Assembly (NCBI RefSeq): GCF_003201655.1
Contig: NZ_QJJU01000041.1
Span: 1-36,700 of the forward strand
Direction: 5' to 3'
Origin: Mycolicibacterium moriokaense
Lineage (GTDB): Bacteria; Actinomycetota; Actinomycetes; Mycobacteriales; Mycobacteriaceae
Length of the DNA: 36,700 bases
The notes below the pieces were generated by a model. The model saw only the letters and a program-made list of their open reading frames with translations, was not told the DNA's origin and ran no database searches. Position 1 is the stretch's first letter, and every line of letters begins with the position of its first letter. Below, piece by piece: positions 24,279 to 32,903 of the stretch. Made by a program: the position numbers and the translations under genes.

Positions 24279-24581
24279 ATGCAAGTAAGGAAGTCCGGGG
24301 TGGCGGCGATTTTCGCGGCAACGACTGTCGCAGTGGGGATCACGGCCGCACCGATCGCGATCGCAGACACATGCGACCCCACCGCCACCGTCTGCCAGGG
24401 TGGCGACGTTCAAACCAACACATCCTCACCGGATTACGCCCCGACGGTTTCCGCCGCGGACGATCAGTATCCCTACGACAGCGATTGGTACTTCAACTCC
24501 CCCGGCGGCAATAACAACTCCTCATCAACCCATAGTGGGGGCGGGTCGTCCGGCGGCGGTGGCGGTGGCGGACACCACTAG
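24279..24581 (+). CDS. Small secreted Gly/His-tailed protein
   Basis: From ATG 24279 (GGAAGGA six bases before) the 100-residue protein has a classical signal peptide (about residues 1-30, ending APIAIAD) and a short mature part. Two cysteines (TCDPTATVC) could form a disulfide. The tail is rich in Asn, Ser and Gly and ends GGGGGGGHH. No enzyme domain is seen. The His pair and the position just before a haemophore-like gene could mean metal or haem binding; this is an inference from context only. Confidence 0.75.
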   Translation: MQVRKSGVAAIFAATTVAVGITAAPIAIADTCDPTATVCQGGDVQTNTSSPDYAPTVSAADDQYPYDSDWYFNSPGGNNNSSSTHSGGGSSGGGGGGGHH

Positions 24582-24669
24582 CGGTCGGAATCAGCACGTA
24601 GATTCCGGGCTGCATCTTCCCCATGACATAGCTTTTCCGTTGAGCGTCAAGAGTTTAGGAGAATGGCCC

Positions 24670-25017
24670 ATGTTGCTCTCAGCCTCTACCGCGCGGCGCG
24701 CGATCGGTGCTGGGGCGGTAGCCGGCGCAATGCTGTTCGGCACCGTCCCGTCTGCGCTCGCCGACCCACCGCCACCACCACCGCCAGGGTGCTCGGCTGC
24801 TGATCTCGAGCAAGTGAGGGCAGACGCCTCTACGGCGACCTCGGGCTATCTGTTCACCCATCCCGACGTCAACGCGTTCTTCTCCAGCCTCAAGGGTCAG
24901 CCCAAGGACCAAATTCGTAACCAGATCAAGACCTACCTGGCCAACAACCCCCAGACGCAGTCCGACCTTGCCGGCATCCGCCAGCCCCTACACGACATGA
25001 AGAACCGCTGCCAGTAA
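24670..25017 (+). CDS. Haemophore-like secreted protein (Rv0203/Rv1174c type)
   Basis: The 115-residue protein starts behind TAGGAGA. It has a signal peptide (about 1-31, ending SALAD), then a Pro run, then the MHB-type domain: GCSAADLEQVRADASTATSG, YLFTHPDVNAFF, SLKGQPKDQIRNQIKTYLAN and QPLHDMKNRC. The first and last cysteines are placed to form the disulfide of the family. In M. tuberculosis, Rv0203 binds haem outside the cell and passes it to MmpL transporters; no mmpL gene is in this window. The gene looks intact and lies 88 bases downstream of the other small secreted protein. Confidence 0.87.
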   Translation: MLLSASTARRAIGAGAVAGAMLFGTVPSALADPPPPPPPGCSAADLEQVRADASTATSGYLFTHPDVNAFFSSLKGQPKDQIRNQIKTYLANNPQTQSDLAGIRQPLHDMKNRCQ

Positions 25018-25537
25018 CGCGAACGAATCGCCTTGGGTCATCGCGCATCTCGTGCCGTTTCCGGCTTTCGAGAAGGTCTGCGAAAGCGACGGACCGGTGC
25101 TGTCTGTTGAACGCCACACCGCCAATGTGACGATCCGCCTGTGGACTAGGTTGCTGCTGAATGCCCGACGGGTTCATAGGCACTGCGCACCGATCACCGA
25201 ACTGTAGGACGCCCGCAAGTCCCGCCCCAGCCCACCCAGCCAGGCCTCAGTCGTTGTGGTGCGGCACAAAGTTGGGGGCCGCTACCAAAACCGACGCTGT
25301 CGGCTCGACGCCACTCGATGCAGCGTGTTCGGTACGCGTAGGGTTTCGCCACCGCATCACGAAGCAACTATTTCGCCGCGACCCCCAACAGTCTTCGGGC
25401 TGGCAGGGCGGGCTGGTGACCGGGATGTGAATGCTGGGTGTAGGGGCGGCGGGCGTGGTGAAAAACTTCCCCATTCGCGGTTTGTGGGCGCGGTGTGGTT
25501 CTACGCTTCGACGGGGATCGAACTCGAAGGGACAGTC
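25018..25537. other. Upstream region of the sulfatase gene
   Basis: There are no supported genes in 520 bases. The sulfatase frame is open to 25256, but the residues before MPDAKPN are Arg-rich and lack the sulfatase fold, so the upstream part is non-coding. No repeat, terminator or riboswitch-like structure was recognised. Confidence 0.45.
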
Positions 25538-27082
25538 ATGCCTGATGCGAAGCCGAACATTCTGGTGATCTGGGGTGATGACATCGGGATCAGCAATTTG
25601 AGTTGTTACAGCATGGGCCTGATGGGTTATCGCACCCCGAACATCGACCGCATCGCTGCGGAGGGCATCCTGTTCACCGATTCCTACGGCGAGCAGAGCT
25701 GCACCGCCGGGCGGTCCTCGTTCATCACCGGGCAAAGTGTCTACCGCACCGGGATGAGCAAGGTCGGCATGCCCGGCGTGGACGTCGGGCTGTCACCGGA
25801 TGACCCCACGATCGCCGAGCTGCTGAAACCGCTGGGCTACGCGACCGGCCAGTTCGGCAAGAACCACCTCGGCGACCTGAACAAATATCTGCCCACCGCG
25901 CACGGTTTCGACGAGTTCTTCGGCAATCTGTATCACCTCAACGCCGAAGAGGAACCCGAACACCCCGACTACCCCACCGCCGAGGAAGCCCCTCATCTGC
26001 GCAGCGCGATGTTGCCGCGCGGGGTGATTCATTCCTGGGCCACCGACACCGACACCGGTGAGACTGACGACCGCTACGGCCCGGTGGGCAAGCAGCGCAT
26101 CGAAGATACCGGCGCACTGTCCAGCAAGCGGATGGAAACCATCGACGACGAGACAACCGCCGCGGCCATCGACTTCATCAAACGCCAACACGACTCCGAC
26201 ACACCGTTTTTCGTGTGGATGAACACCACCCACATGCATTTTCGGACCCACACCAAGCCCGACAGCGTCGGTCAGGCAGGTCGCTGGCAATCGCCCTATC
26301 ACGACACGATGATCGACCACGACAAGCACGTGGGTGTATTGCTGACCGCGCTCGATGAGCTGGGGATCGCTGGCGACACCATCGTCATCTACAGCACCGA
26401 CAACGGCCCACACGCCAACACCTGGCCCGACGGCGCAACGACACCGTTTCGCAGTGAAAAGGCCACCAACTGGGAAGGCGCTTTTCGGATCCCGGAGATG
26501 ATCCGCTGGCCGGGCAAGATCCCGGCTGGTGTGGTGTCCAACGAGATTGTGCAACACCACGACTGGCTGCCCACGTTCCTGGCCGCCGCCGGCGACACCG
26601 AGATCATCGATAAGCTCAAACAAGGCCACATCATCGGCGAGAAGACCTACAAGGTCCATATCGACGGCTACAACCTGCTGCCCTACCTGACCGGCAAAGA
26701 GGACAAGAGCCCGCGTCGCGGCATGATCTATTTCTCCGACGACTGCGACGTGCTGGGCATCCGGGCCGAAAACTGGAAGATCGTCTTCATGGAGCAACGC
26801 TGCCCCGGCACCCTGAAGATCTGGTTCGAGCCATTCACGCCGTTGCGAGCCCCGAAGCTATTCAACTTGCGCACCGATCCCTACGAGCAGGCCGACATCA
26901 CCTCAAACACCTATTGGGACTGGTTCTTTGAGCGCGATTTCATCGCCTTCTACGCATCGGCAGTCGTCACCCAATTCCTGCAAACATTCAAGGAATTCCC
27001 GCCCCGCCACGAACCGGCATCGTTCACCATCAACCACGCCGTGGAACAGCTCAACGCGTTCCTCGCCGCCCGCGGGGGCTGA
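25538..27082 (+). CDS. Type I sulfatase (arylsulfatase-like)
   Basis: The 514-residue protein starts at ATG 25538 behind GAAGGGA. The N-terminal metal site reads NILVIWGDDIG (Asp14, Asp15). The formylglycine motif CTAGRSSF has Cys55 in the C-x-(P/A)-x-R pattern that the formylglycine-generating enzyme modifies. STDNGPH further on supplies more calcium ligands. No signal peptide is seen, as in other mycobacterial Ats proteins. It should hydrolyse sulfate esters, helping in sulfur scavenging or sulfolipid turnover; the true substrate is unknown. A hairpin about 190 bases after the stop may terminate transcription. Confidence 0.92.
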   Translation: MPDAKPNILVIWGDDIGISNLSCYSMGLMGYRTPNIDRIAAEGILFTDSYGEQSCTAGRSSFITGQSVYRTGMSKVGMPGVDVGLSPDDPTIAELLKPLGYATGQFGKNHLGDLNKYLPTAHGFDEFFGNLYHLNAEEEPEHPDYPTAEEAPHLRSAMLPRGVIHSWATDTDTGETDDRYGPVGKQRIEDTGALSSKRMETIDDETTAAAIDFIKRQHDSDTPFFVWMNTTHMHFRTHTKPDSVGQAGRWQSPYHDTMIDHDKHVGVLLTALDELGIAGDTIVIYSTDNGPHANTWPDGATTPFRSEKATNWEGAFRIPEMIRWPGKIPAGVVSNEIVQHHDWLPTFLAAAGDTEIIDKLKQGHIIGEKTYKVHIDGYNLLPYLTGKEDKSPRRGMIYFSDDCDVLGIRAENWKIVFMEQRCPGTLKIWFEPFTPLRAPKLFNLRTDPYEQADITSNTYWDWFFERDFIAFYASAVVTQFLQTFKEFPPRHEPASFTINHAVEQLNAFLAARGG

Positions 27083-27112
27083 CATTTGGCCGACCAGACC
27101 GCCACCTCGTCG

Positions 27113-27262
27113 GGCGCACGACACCCTGGACGGCGTGCTGGACCGGCTCTCCGCGCTGTGCGCGGCGTTCCAGGGCGCGCCGGACCTGACGCGCCTAAAA
27201 CGACCGCCGGCTCACCGACGCGTGGTGGCGGAGTGGGCGGACTTGGCCGCGCAGATCAGGCA
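27113..27262 (+). other. Coding-like fragment after the sulfatase
   Basis: One plus-strand frame gives a natural helical segment (DTLDGVLDRLSALCAAF, then RRVVAEWADLAAQIRHTE) with no start codon and no recognised family. It looks like the 3' part of a lost gene. It ends just before the hairpin at 27273-27299. Confidence 0.25.
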
Positions 27263-27272
27263 CACCGAGGCT

Positions 27273-27299
27273 CCGCCAGGGTGCCTCCTCCCCTGGCGG
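27273..27299. terminator. Perfect hairpin between convergent genes
   Basis: CCGCCAGGG and CCCTGGCGG form a 9-bp perfect stem with a 9-nt loop (tgcctcctc). The element lies between the plus-strand sulfatase and the minus-strand gene ending at 27328, so it could stop transcription from either side. It has no T-run. Confidence 0.6.
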
Positions 27300-27327
27300 C
27301 GAGGACCCCGGTCACCCGTGCCTCCGA

Positions 27328-27642
27328 TCACCACGGCTCTGTTTCGCATGCCAAGGCCAAGAGAGCGGCGCGGAAGGTATCGCAATTGGCGACTGGGCCC
27401 CGTTCGCGTGCTCCGGTCGCGATCCAGCGCCCAGCGTTATGGCTGATGCAGCCCACCACCACGCCATCGATGGCCACGACCTGAATCACTGGGCTCTCGG
27501 GGAACAGACGCGTCCACCTCAGCGATGACGTGGCGGCCAACTGCTCGACGGCACGCTCCGCGCATATCCGCCATTTCTCTTGGTAGACAATGCGTTCGGC
27601 GTCCTTGATCGCGTCGATATGTGGGGATCTGCGGATGTCCAT
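27328..27642 (-). CDS. Hypothetical protein, 104 residues
   Basis: AGGGAGGAG stands just before the ATG, a strong site. The protein begins with a helix (HIDAIKDAERIVYQEKWRICAE would span it), followed by strands around SPVIQVVAIDGVVVG and NAGRWIATGA. This suggests a small alpha-beta fold. No family is recognised. A further coding-like frame ends 15 bases upstream on the same strand, so the gene may once have been second in an operon. Confidence 0.6.
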   Translation of the reverse strand: MDIRRSPHIDAIKDAERIVYQEKWRICAERAVEQLAATSSLRWTRLFPESPVIQVVAIDGVVVGCISHNAGRWIATGARERGPVANCDTFRAALLALACETEPW

Positions 27643-27657
27643 GGCTCCTCCCTGGCG

Positions 27658-27912
27658 TTACGGGTAGAAGCCATCAGCACCGGTCGGCGCGTGGGTGGCG
27701 AGCCTCATCGCCAGCCGCAAAACGGCTTTCGCGGCTGCCTTCACGGTAGCAGCGCGGCATGCCCACAAGCTAGGCTCGATCCAGAGCTGGCGGTCGGATT
27801 CGCCATCAACTGCGGCCCAGATTTGCTGGGACCCGATGGTCCCTACGGACGAGAAATCAATCCGCAGAGGAGGCCGTCGTTCAGTGGATTTATAGGCTGA
27901 ATAGGGCGCGTG
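27658..27912 (-). other. Open frame without a start, possible gene remnant
   Basis: The frame is open between a TGA at 27913-27915 and a TAA at 27658-27660 and gives natural-looking protein: SVGTIGSQQIWAAVDG, DRQLWIEPSLWACRAA and a helix AAAKAVLRLAMRLATH. Only CTG, TTG or an internal GTG could start it. It ends 15 bases before the ATG of the 104-residue gene. I suggest the 3' part of a truncated first gene of an operon. Confidence 0.3.
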
Positions 27913-28370
27913 TCACCCGCGGCGAGCAGGTCCGTTCGATGGAGGCTCGAGCCCGGCCATCACGGTGCCGGCCGCGCGTCTCGTGATTCTCGACAACGTC
28001 GCGCTGTCATTCCTGCAGGCCGCCAAGGTCAGCATCTGGCCGACGACCCGGGCCACCGTCGTCGCGGTCACCTCACGACCGCTACTTCTTGGACAACGTT
28101 GCGCAACGGGCCCTCGAGCTCGAGCGCTGCCACGCCTACCCGTGAGTTCCGGAGACTTACTGATGGGAGACCGCGGTGCTGAACCCAGTGTTGAGCGTCC
28201 AGACTCTCGTCATTGCGCGGCGGCCGGGCTGGCCGCGACGCTGCGCGCGCGCCGTGGGGCACCGGCGGTTTGTCCGGTACTTGCCGCGTCTGCGCGAGGT
28301 TCGGCGCTGACCGAGTCGTGGGTCGCTTCGCCGCGCATCCGGATATCGCAGCGGTGATTGACACGCGGAA
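27913..28370. other. Decayed stretch, no supported gene
   Basis: Plus-strand fragments such as RYFLDNVAQRALELERCHAYP, with a TGA at about 28154, look coding but change frame at once and have no start. No family was recognised. The stretch probably holds broken coding sequence between remnants. Confidence 0.35.
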
Positions 28371-28520
28371 AAACTGAGCGCCGAATTGCACGACGTCAGC
28401 GCCGACGGTGACCGGCGCGTTGATGGCGTCGCGGGCCTCGGGCCGGTTGATGGTGACAGCTGCGACATTGGCCGGGCCGGCACCCCGGCACAACACGGCC
28501 GGGGCACCGGGGGCGTTGGC
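28371..28520 (-). pseudogene. N-terminal fragment of an enoyl-CoA hydratase
   Basis: On the minus strand, just downstream of the thiolase stop, the frame reads ANVAAVTINRPEARDAIN and APVTVGAD, the first strand and turn of crotonase-fold EchA proteins. No oxyanion or catalytic Glu region follows. The order thiolase then hydratase on one strand is typical of a beta-oxidation operon, so this is probably the start of a deleted echA gene. Confidence 0.55.
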
Positions 28521-28527
28521 TGTCGCG

Positions 28528-29673
28528 CTACAGCAGCTCGAGGATGGTGGCGTTGGCCTGACCGCCGCCCTCACACATGGTCTGCAGTCCGAACTGAATG
28601 CCGTTGTCGCGCATGTGGTACAGCATCGTGGTCATGATGCGGGCACCCGAACCGCCGAGCGGGTGACCCAGCGCGATGGCGCCACCGTTGGGGTTGAGCC
28701 GCTTCTCGTCGCCGCCGATGTCTTTCAGCCAGGCCATCGGCACCGGAGCGAATGCCTCGTTGACCTCGAACACGCCGATATCGTCGACGCTGAGGCCGGA
28801 CCGCTGCAACGCTTTCTGGGTGGCCGGGATCGGCGCACTGAGCATGATCACCGGGTCGGCACCGGCCAGCACGGCGGTGTGCACGCGGGCAAGCGGCTTG
28901 CGCCCCAGCTCTTTTGCCCTCTCGGCGGACATGAACAGCAGCGCGGCCGCGCCGTCGCAGATCTGGCTCGAGTTACCGGCGTGGATCACACCGTCGTCGG
29001 TGAACGCGGGTTTGAGCTGACCCATCTTCTCCAGCGTGGTGCCACGACGGATGCCCTCGTCGGCGGTGACCGGGTTACCGTCGGCGTCCTTGATCGCCAC
29101 GATCTGGTCATCGAATGCACCGGAATCCTGTGCAGCGGCGGCCTTTTCGTGCGAATCCAGGGAGAACTGGTCCAGCGCGGTGCGGTCGAAGCCCCACTGC
29201 TGCGCCATTATCTCTGCGCCGATGCCCTGGTTGGGGGTCTGGGTGTAGCGGGCACGGAACGCCTCCGGGTAGGGGTGTCCACCGTTGGCCAGCGAGGAAC
29301 CCATCGGGATCCGCGACATCGATTCGACACCGCCGGCGACGACGATGTCGTAGTGGCCGGCGACCACACCGGCGGCGGCGAAGTGCACCGACTGCTGGCT
29401 TGACCCGCACTGACGGTCCACGGTCACACCCGGCACGGTCTCGGGCCAGCCGGCGGTCAGCACCGCGGTACGGGCGATGTCGAGGGCTTGCTCACCGGCC
29501 TGCATCACGCAACCCCAGATGACGTCGTCAATGAGTGCGGGGTTCACGCCGGCGCGCTGCACCAGGCCGTTGAGTACCTGAGCGGACAGCTCGGCGGGGT
29601 GCACCCCGGACAGGCCGCCATTGCGCTTACCGATCGGTGATCGCACTGCCTCGACGATGACCGCTTCCGCCAT
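28528..29673 (-). CDS. fadA: Acetyl-CoA acyltransferase (3-ketoacyl-CoA thiolase)
   Basis: The 381-residue thiolase starts at ATG 29673, with AAGGAG seven bases before; the frame is open 51 bases further without a site. The catalytic residues are present: Cys89 in DRQCGSSQQS, His in ALGHPLGGSG and Cys in MCEGGGQANA, with NEAFAP between. It should cleave 3-ketoacyl-CoA with CoA in beta-oxidation. The likely hydratase partner just downstream is only a fragment. Which numbered fadA of the genus it matches is not certain from sequence alone; the substrate could be fatty-acid or sterol-derived. Confidence 0.93.
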   Translation of the reverse strand: MAEAVIVEAVRSPIGKRNGGLSGVHPAELSAQVLNGLVQRAGVNPALIDDVIWGCVMQAGEQALDIARTAVLTAGWPETVPGVTVDRQCGSSQQSVHFAAAGVVAGHYDIVVAGGVESMSRIPMGSSLANGGHPYPEAFRARYTQTPNQGIGAEIMAQQWGFDRTALDQFSLDSHEKAAAAQDSGAFDDQIVAIKDADGNPVTADEGIRRGTTLEKMGQLKPAFTDDGVIHAGNSSQICDGAAALLFMSAERAKELGRKPLARVHTAVLAGADPVIMLSAPIPATQKALQRSGLSVDDIGVFEVNEAFAPVPMAWLKDIGGDEKRLNPNGGAIALGHPLGGSGARIMTTMLYHMRDNGIQFGLQTMCEGGGQANATILELL

Positions 29674-29752
29674 GGACTTCTCCTTCGAAGATGGGTTGAC
29701 CCGTGCCACCCGCAATGGCGGCATTATCGGTGAACGTAGGGCAGAAGGTTTA

Positions 29753-30133
29753 CTAGGTCAACTTACTGGTGGGTAGAGCATGCGTTGCGAGGCCATGCGC
29801 GGAGACGGGTTTGCCATCGGCGGCACTCTGTTTCGGCTGGTCAGAGGCCTGCGCACGGGTGGAATTGGACCCGTCAGAGCCCCTGGTCTGAAAGTTTGGC
29901 GGCCCAATTTTGGCCCTGCGACACAGTGGCAAAAACGCGACCAGGCCCGTGACCAGTGAAGCGGTGTCGAGCCCGTTTCGTCGCGCGACGGGCGGCTGCG
30001 GATCGTATGGCGGCGGTGGCATTGCGCAGGGCCGAGCTTGATCCTCCGTCCATCGGTGCCCATCGAAGAATCGCTGCGCTGGCCCGCCACCCGGGTCGGG
30101 GTACCAACCCGGCGGCGGCAACGGCGACGTCAT
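29753..30133 (-). CDS. DUF2510 protein, short
   Basis: The protein starts MTSPLPPPGWYPDPGG and continues RFFDGHRWTE, the full DUF2510 motif (about residues 5-35), a Trp-rich fold found at the N-terminus of many actinobacterial membrane proteins. A short hydrophobic segment (TASLVTGLVAFLPL) follows, but instead of a full membrane domain the frame runs into a polar tail. It may therefore be truncated or frameshifted after about residue 65. GAGGTGG precedes the ATG at 30133. The function of DUF2510 is unknown. Confidence 0.6.
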   Translation of the reverse strand: MTSPLPPPGWYPDPGGGPAQRFFDGHRWTEDQARPCAMPPPPYDPQPPVARRNGLDTASLVTGLVAFLPLCRRAKIGPPNFQTRGSDGSNSTRAQASDQPKQSAADGKPVSAHGLATHALPTSKLT

Positions 30134-30143
30134 GGAGGCCACC

Positions 30144-30458
30144 TCATGGCACCGACAGCTTAAGCGCTACGCGCGGGCCCGGCTGGCCCGCATCTCGACC
30201 CATTTGGCCCGCTCCTCGGGCAGCCATACGACCAGCGACACGCTGGTCGGCATGCCGTTCAGTTCGGTGTCGTCCTGGCCGCGGCACTTGAGCTGTTTGC
30301 TCAGCCAGCGGAATGTCCTCTGCCTCAACAGGAATCATCTGTTCCGTTCGATCCGTTTGCGCTTTGCACACAACGCATTGCCGACCCAACGTAACCTTCC
30401 GAATTGGCTTGTCAGGGAACAACTTATGGAAGCAATCAAAGCAAATCTTCTGAGTCAT
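30144..30458 (-). CDS. Zinc-ribbon-like small protein
   Basis: From ATG 30458 (GAAGGA about nine bases before) the protein has two C-x-x-C pairs (Cys6/Cys9 in ICFDCF and Cys28/Cys31 in QCVVCK), the mark of a zinc ribbon. The remainder up to residue 50 is natural (RTEQMIPVEAEDIPL), but the last 50 residues are Arg/Gly-rich and overlap a more protein-like frame (30167-30328). The real protein may therefore end early by frameshift. It lies 67 bases downstream of the RbpA-like gene on the same strand, so a link to transcription is possible but unproven. Confidence 0.55.
   Translation of the reverse strand: MTQKICFDCFHKLFPDKPIRKVTLGRQCVVCKAQTDRTEQMIPVEAEDIPLAEQTAQVPRPGRHRTERHADQRVAGRMAARGAGQMGRDAGQPGPRVALKLSVP
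30167..30328 (-). other. Overlapping small frame with strong protein character
   Basis: In the frame shifted by one base relative to the zinc-ribbon gene, about 53 codons read RTFRWLSKQLKCRGQDDTEL, MPTSVSLVVWLPEERAKWVE and MRASRARA before a TAG. This is far more protein-like than the zinc-ribbon frame over the same bases. Only a TTG at 30328 could start it. Either it is a coupled overlapping gene or a one-base shift has split a single gene. Confidence 0.45.
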
Positions 30459-30525
30459 CAGATCGGATCCTTCAGTCAGAGGTCCCGGTACTGGTCGAGG
30501 TTGGCGACCCCGGCCGGCCGCGAAG

Positions 30526-30867
30526 CTAGCTGCCGCGGCGGCGTGACTTGATGATCTCGAGGCGTTCCTTGAGCAGTTCCTCAAGTTCCTCGATCGAGCG
30601 GCGTTCCCGCAGCATGTCCCAGTGCGTGCGCGGCACCTTGACCTTCTTGGGTTCGGCTACGTCACCACCCTCGATGAGGGTGCCCTCCCTGCCGTTGCGG
30701 CACAGCCAGGTGCGGGGGATCTCGGCGTCGTGGGCGAAGGGCATGTCGAACTCCTCGCCGTTCTCGGTGCGGTACCGCGCGATATGGCGCGGCGCCAGGC
30801 TATGGTTGCGGTCGTTCTCGTAGCTCACGGCTCCGAGGCGACTACCCCTCATATGGCGATTAGCCAC
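30526..30867 (-). CDS. rbpA: RbpA-like RNA polymerase-binding protein
   Basis: The 113-residue protein matches RbpA along its length: MRGSRLGAVSYENDRNHSLA, RYRTENGEEFDMPFAHDAEI and TWLCRNG form the core domain, EPKKVKVPRTHWDML the basic linker, and RRSIEELEELLKERLEII the sigma-interacting helix. RbpA stabilises open complexes of RNA polymerase with the group 1 and 2 sigma factors and affects rifampicin tolerance. The start is taken as the GTG at 30867, which matches the usual N-terminus; an ATG one codon upstream is also possible behind GAGGAG. Divergence at several positions (for example HDAEIPRT and a longer GGDVAEP) and unusual neighbours suggest a paralogue rather than the core copy. Confidence 0.88.
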   Translation of the reverse strand: MANRHMRGSRLGAVSYENDRNHSLAPRHIARYRTENGEEFDMPFAHDAEIPRTWLCRNGREGTLIEGGDVAEPKKVKVPRTHWDMLRERRSIEELEELLKERLEIIKSRRRGS

Positions 30868-31100
30868 CATCAACACTCCTCATTACGCGTATCACCGCAT
30901 ATCTGTGCAGGTTACGCCCCGGCCGTGCTAGCTACTTCGACCTGAAGAACCCCTGATCGGTGTGAGTGACGGTGTGCTGATTCGTGATCACTGAACATTG
31001 CGGTCACAACCTTCTTTCGGACCGACCGTCTTTGCGATCGAGTTGCGGTGCGCGGTGCGCGTACTTTGCGCAGCTCGGTGTGCGGTCCGCCTCTGGCGGG

Positions 31101-31493
31101 TTACGGCCTCGGGCCGTAGCGCTCGATGTATGCGCGGTGGATGTGGGCGTCGCGCTTGCGGACGTATTCGTCGACGAGGTCGGGGTCCAGGCCGTGTTGG
31201 GCCAGTCGGTGGCGGCGCCACACTTTGTTGAGCGCGTGCGCGAAGAGGATAAACGGCAGGAAAATCGGCAAGGTCATGCTGGCGTGCACGTACAGCGTTG
31301 TCGGGATCAGCCAGAACGGGGCGAGGACCAGAAACGCCGGAATGATGGCGCGGATCATCGTTCGCCCGGTGGCGCCTTTGCCGGTCAGGTCGTTGCGTAC
31401 CCAGTCGCGCATCGACGCCGGCAGGACTCGTCCGTAGCAGTAGCCGAGGTACTGCAGAGCGGTCGGCCGAGGGCGTTGCGGGTCGCTGCTCAT
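31101..31493 (-). CDS. DUF5313 membrane protein
   Basis: The 130-residue protein starts behind CCAGGAG. Its N-terminal block (YLGYCYGRVLPASMRDWVRN) and its C-terminal block (RRHRLAQHGLDPDLVDEYV) are typical of DUF5313, a family found in mycobacteria and relatives. Two hydrophobic helices lie between (about residues 49-69 and 73-90). The function is unknown. It stands alone between the RbpA-like gene and the second thiolase. Confidence 0.8.
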   Translation of the reverse strand: MSSDPQRPRPTALQYLGYCYGRVLPASMRDWVRNDLTGKGATGRTMIRAIIPAFLVLAPFWLIPTTLYVHASMTLPIFLPFILFAHALNKVWRRHRLAQHGLDPDLVDEYVRKRDAHIHRAYIERYGPRP

Positions 31494-31751
31494 GGGGACT
31501 CCTGGCTGGGACGTGCCGGGGTCGAGCTTCCCGACCCGGCGCTTATTCGATTAATTGCGAATGTTAGCAATCACAAAGGTAGCCGACGCACCGAGCCCAT
31601 GCATCGCGATGTTCCTCACGCTCCGAGCACAAATCCGCTGCTGTTACTGTCGAGCAAGCATTTGCTTGGCTACGGGTGGGTGTCGGCGGTCCAGCGGAGT
31701 TCAGCGTGACTTGTTGAGGGAGTTTCCCCGGTCGATGGAGGAGGGCGTTCG

Positions 31752-32903
31752 ATGTCGGAGGCCTACGTTGTGGACGCCGTGCGAACTGCGGTCGGTAAGA
31801 AGGGCGGCGCGCTCTGCGGGGTACATCCCGCCGACCTCGGTGCCGTGGTGATCACCGAGGTGCTTGAGCGCAATCAGGTCGATCCGGCGGTGATTGACGA
31901 TGTGATCTTCGGCTGCGTCGATGCGATCGGCCCGCAGGCGGGCAATATCGCGCGCACCGCGTGGCTGGCGGCCGGTTTGCCCGAGCAGGTCCCCGGCGTC
32001 ACGGTCGATCGCCAGTGCGGGTCGAGCCAACAGGCACTGCACTTCGCCGCGCAGGCGGTGATGAGTGGCACCGCTGAGCTGATCGTGGCGGGCGGCGTGC
32101 AGAACATGAGCATGATTCCGATCGCTTCGGCGATGGCCGTTGGCCAGCAGTTCGGCTTCCCGACCCCTTTTGAGGGCTCGGTCGGGTGGGAGCGCCGCTA
32201 CAGCGACGAGGAGGTTTCGCAGTTCCGCGGGGCTGAGCTCATCGCCGAGAAGTGGGACATCAGCCGCGAGGAGATGGAACGCTGGGCCCTGCAAAGCCAC
32301 CAGCGCGCCCGCCGCGCGATCGCGCAGGGCCGCTTCGACAATGAGATCGTCGCGGTGGGCGACTTCATGGTGGATGAGGGCCCGCGACAAACCAGCCTGG
32401 AAAAGATGGCCGGCCTGGCCAGCCTGGTGGATGGTGGTCGTCTGACGGCGGCGCTGGCCAGCCAGATCTGCGACGGCGCCAGCGCGACCCTGGTGGCCTC
32501 GGAGGCCGCGGTGAAGGTGCATGGTCTGAGGCCACGGGCCCGGATACACCACCTCAGCGCCCGGGGCGCGGACCCGATTTTGATGCTCAGCGCGCCGATC
32601 CCGGCCACCGAATATGCGCTGGGCAAGACCGGTTTGACCATGGACGACATCGACGTGGTGGAGATCAATGAGGCGTTTGCGCCAGTCGTGCTGTCCTGGA
32701 TCAAACAGACCGGCGCCGACCCGGCCACCGTCAACCGCAACGGCGGCGCCATCGCGCTGGGCCACCCGCTCGGCGCGACCGGCACCAAGCTGTTCGCCAC
32801 GCTGCTCAACGAACTCGAACGCACCGGCGGCCGCTACGGTCTGCTAACCATCTGTGAGGGCGGCGGCACGGCCAACGTCACCATCATCGAACGACTCGAC
32901 TGA
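31752..32903 (+). CDS. Thiolase, FadA6-like
   Basis: The 383-residue protein starts at ATG 31752, downstream of GGAGGAGGG. It has the catalytic Cys89 (DRQCGSSQQA), NEAFAP, ALGHPLGATG with the His and CEGGGTANVT with the second Cys. Its N-terminus (EAYVVDAVRTAVGKKGGAL) and middle region (GGVQNMSMIPIASAM) are very close to what I recall of FadA6, the thiolase of sterol ring C/D degradation. No other ring-degradation gene is nearby, so an assignment to that pathway would need comparison. A general beta-oxidation role is the alternative. Confidence 0.92.
   Translation: MSEAYVVDAVRTAVGKKGGALCGVHPADLGAVVITEVLERNQVDPAVIDDVIFGCVDAIGPQAGNIARTAWLAAGLPEQVPGVTVDRQCGSSQQALHFAAQAVMSGTAELIVAGGVQNMSMIPIASAMAVGQQFGFPTPFEGSVGWERRYSDEEVSQFRGAELIAEKWDISREEMERWALQSHQRARRAIAQGRFDNEIVAVGDFMVDEGPRQTSLEKMAGLASLVDGGRLTAALASQICDGASATLVASEAAVKVHGLRPRARIHHLSARGADPILMLSAPIPATEYALGKTGLTMDDIDVVEINEAFAPVVLSWIKQTGADPATVNRNGGAIALGHPLGATGTKLFATLLNELERTGGRYGLLTICEGGGTANVTIIERLD

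Noticed and set aside
25793..26797. Minus-strand frame opposite the sulfatase
   Set aside because: It carries no domain and lies fully inside the sulfatase gene, whose formylglycine motif and metal site are clear.
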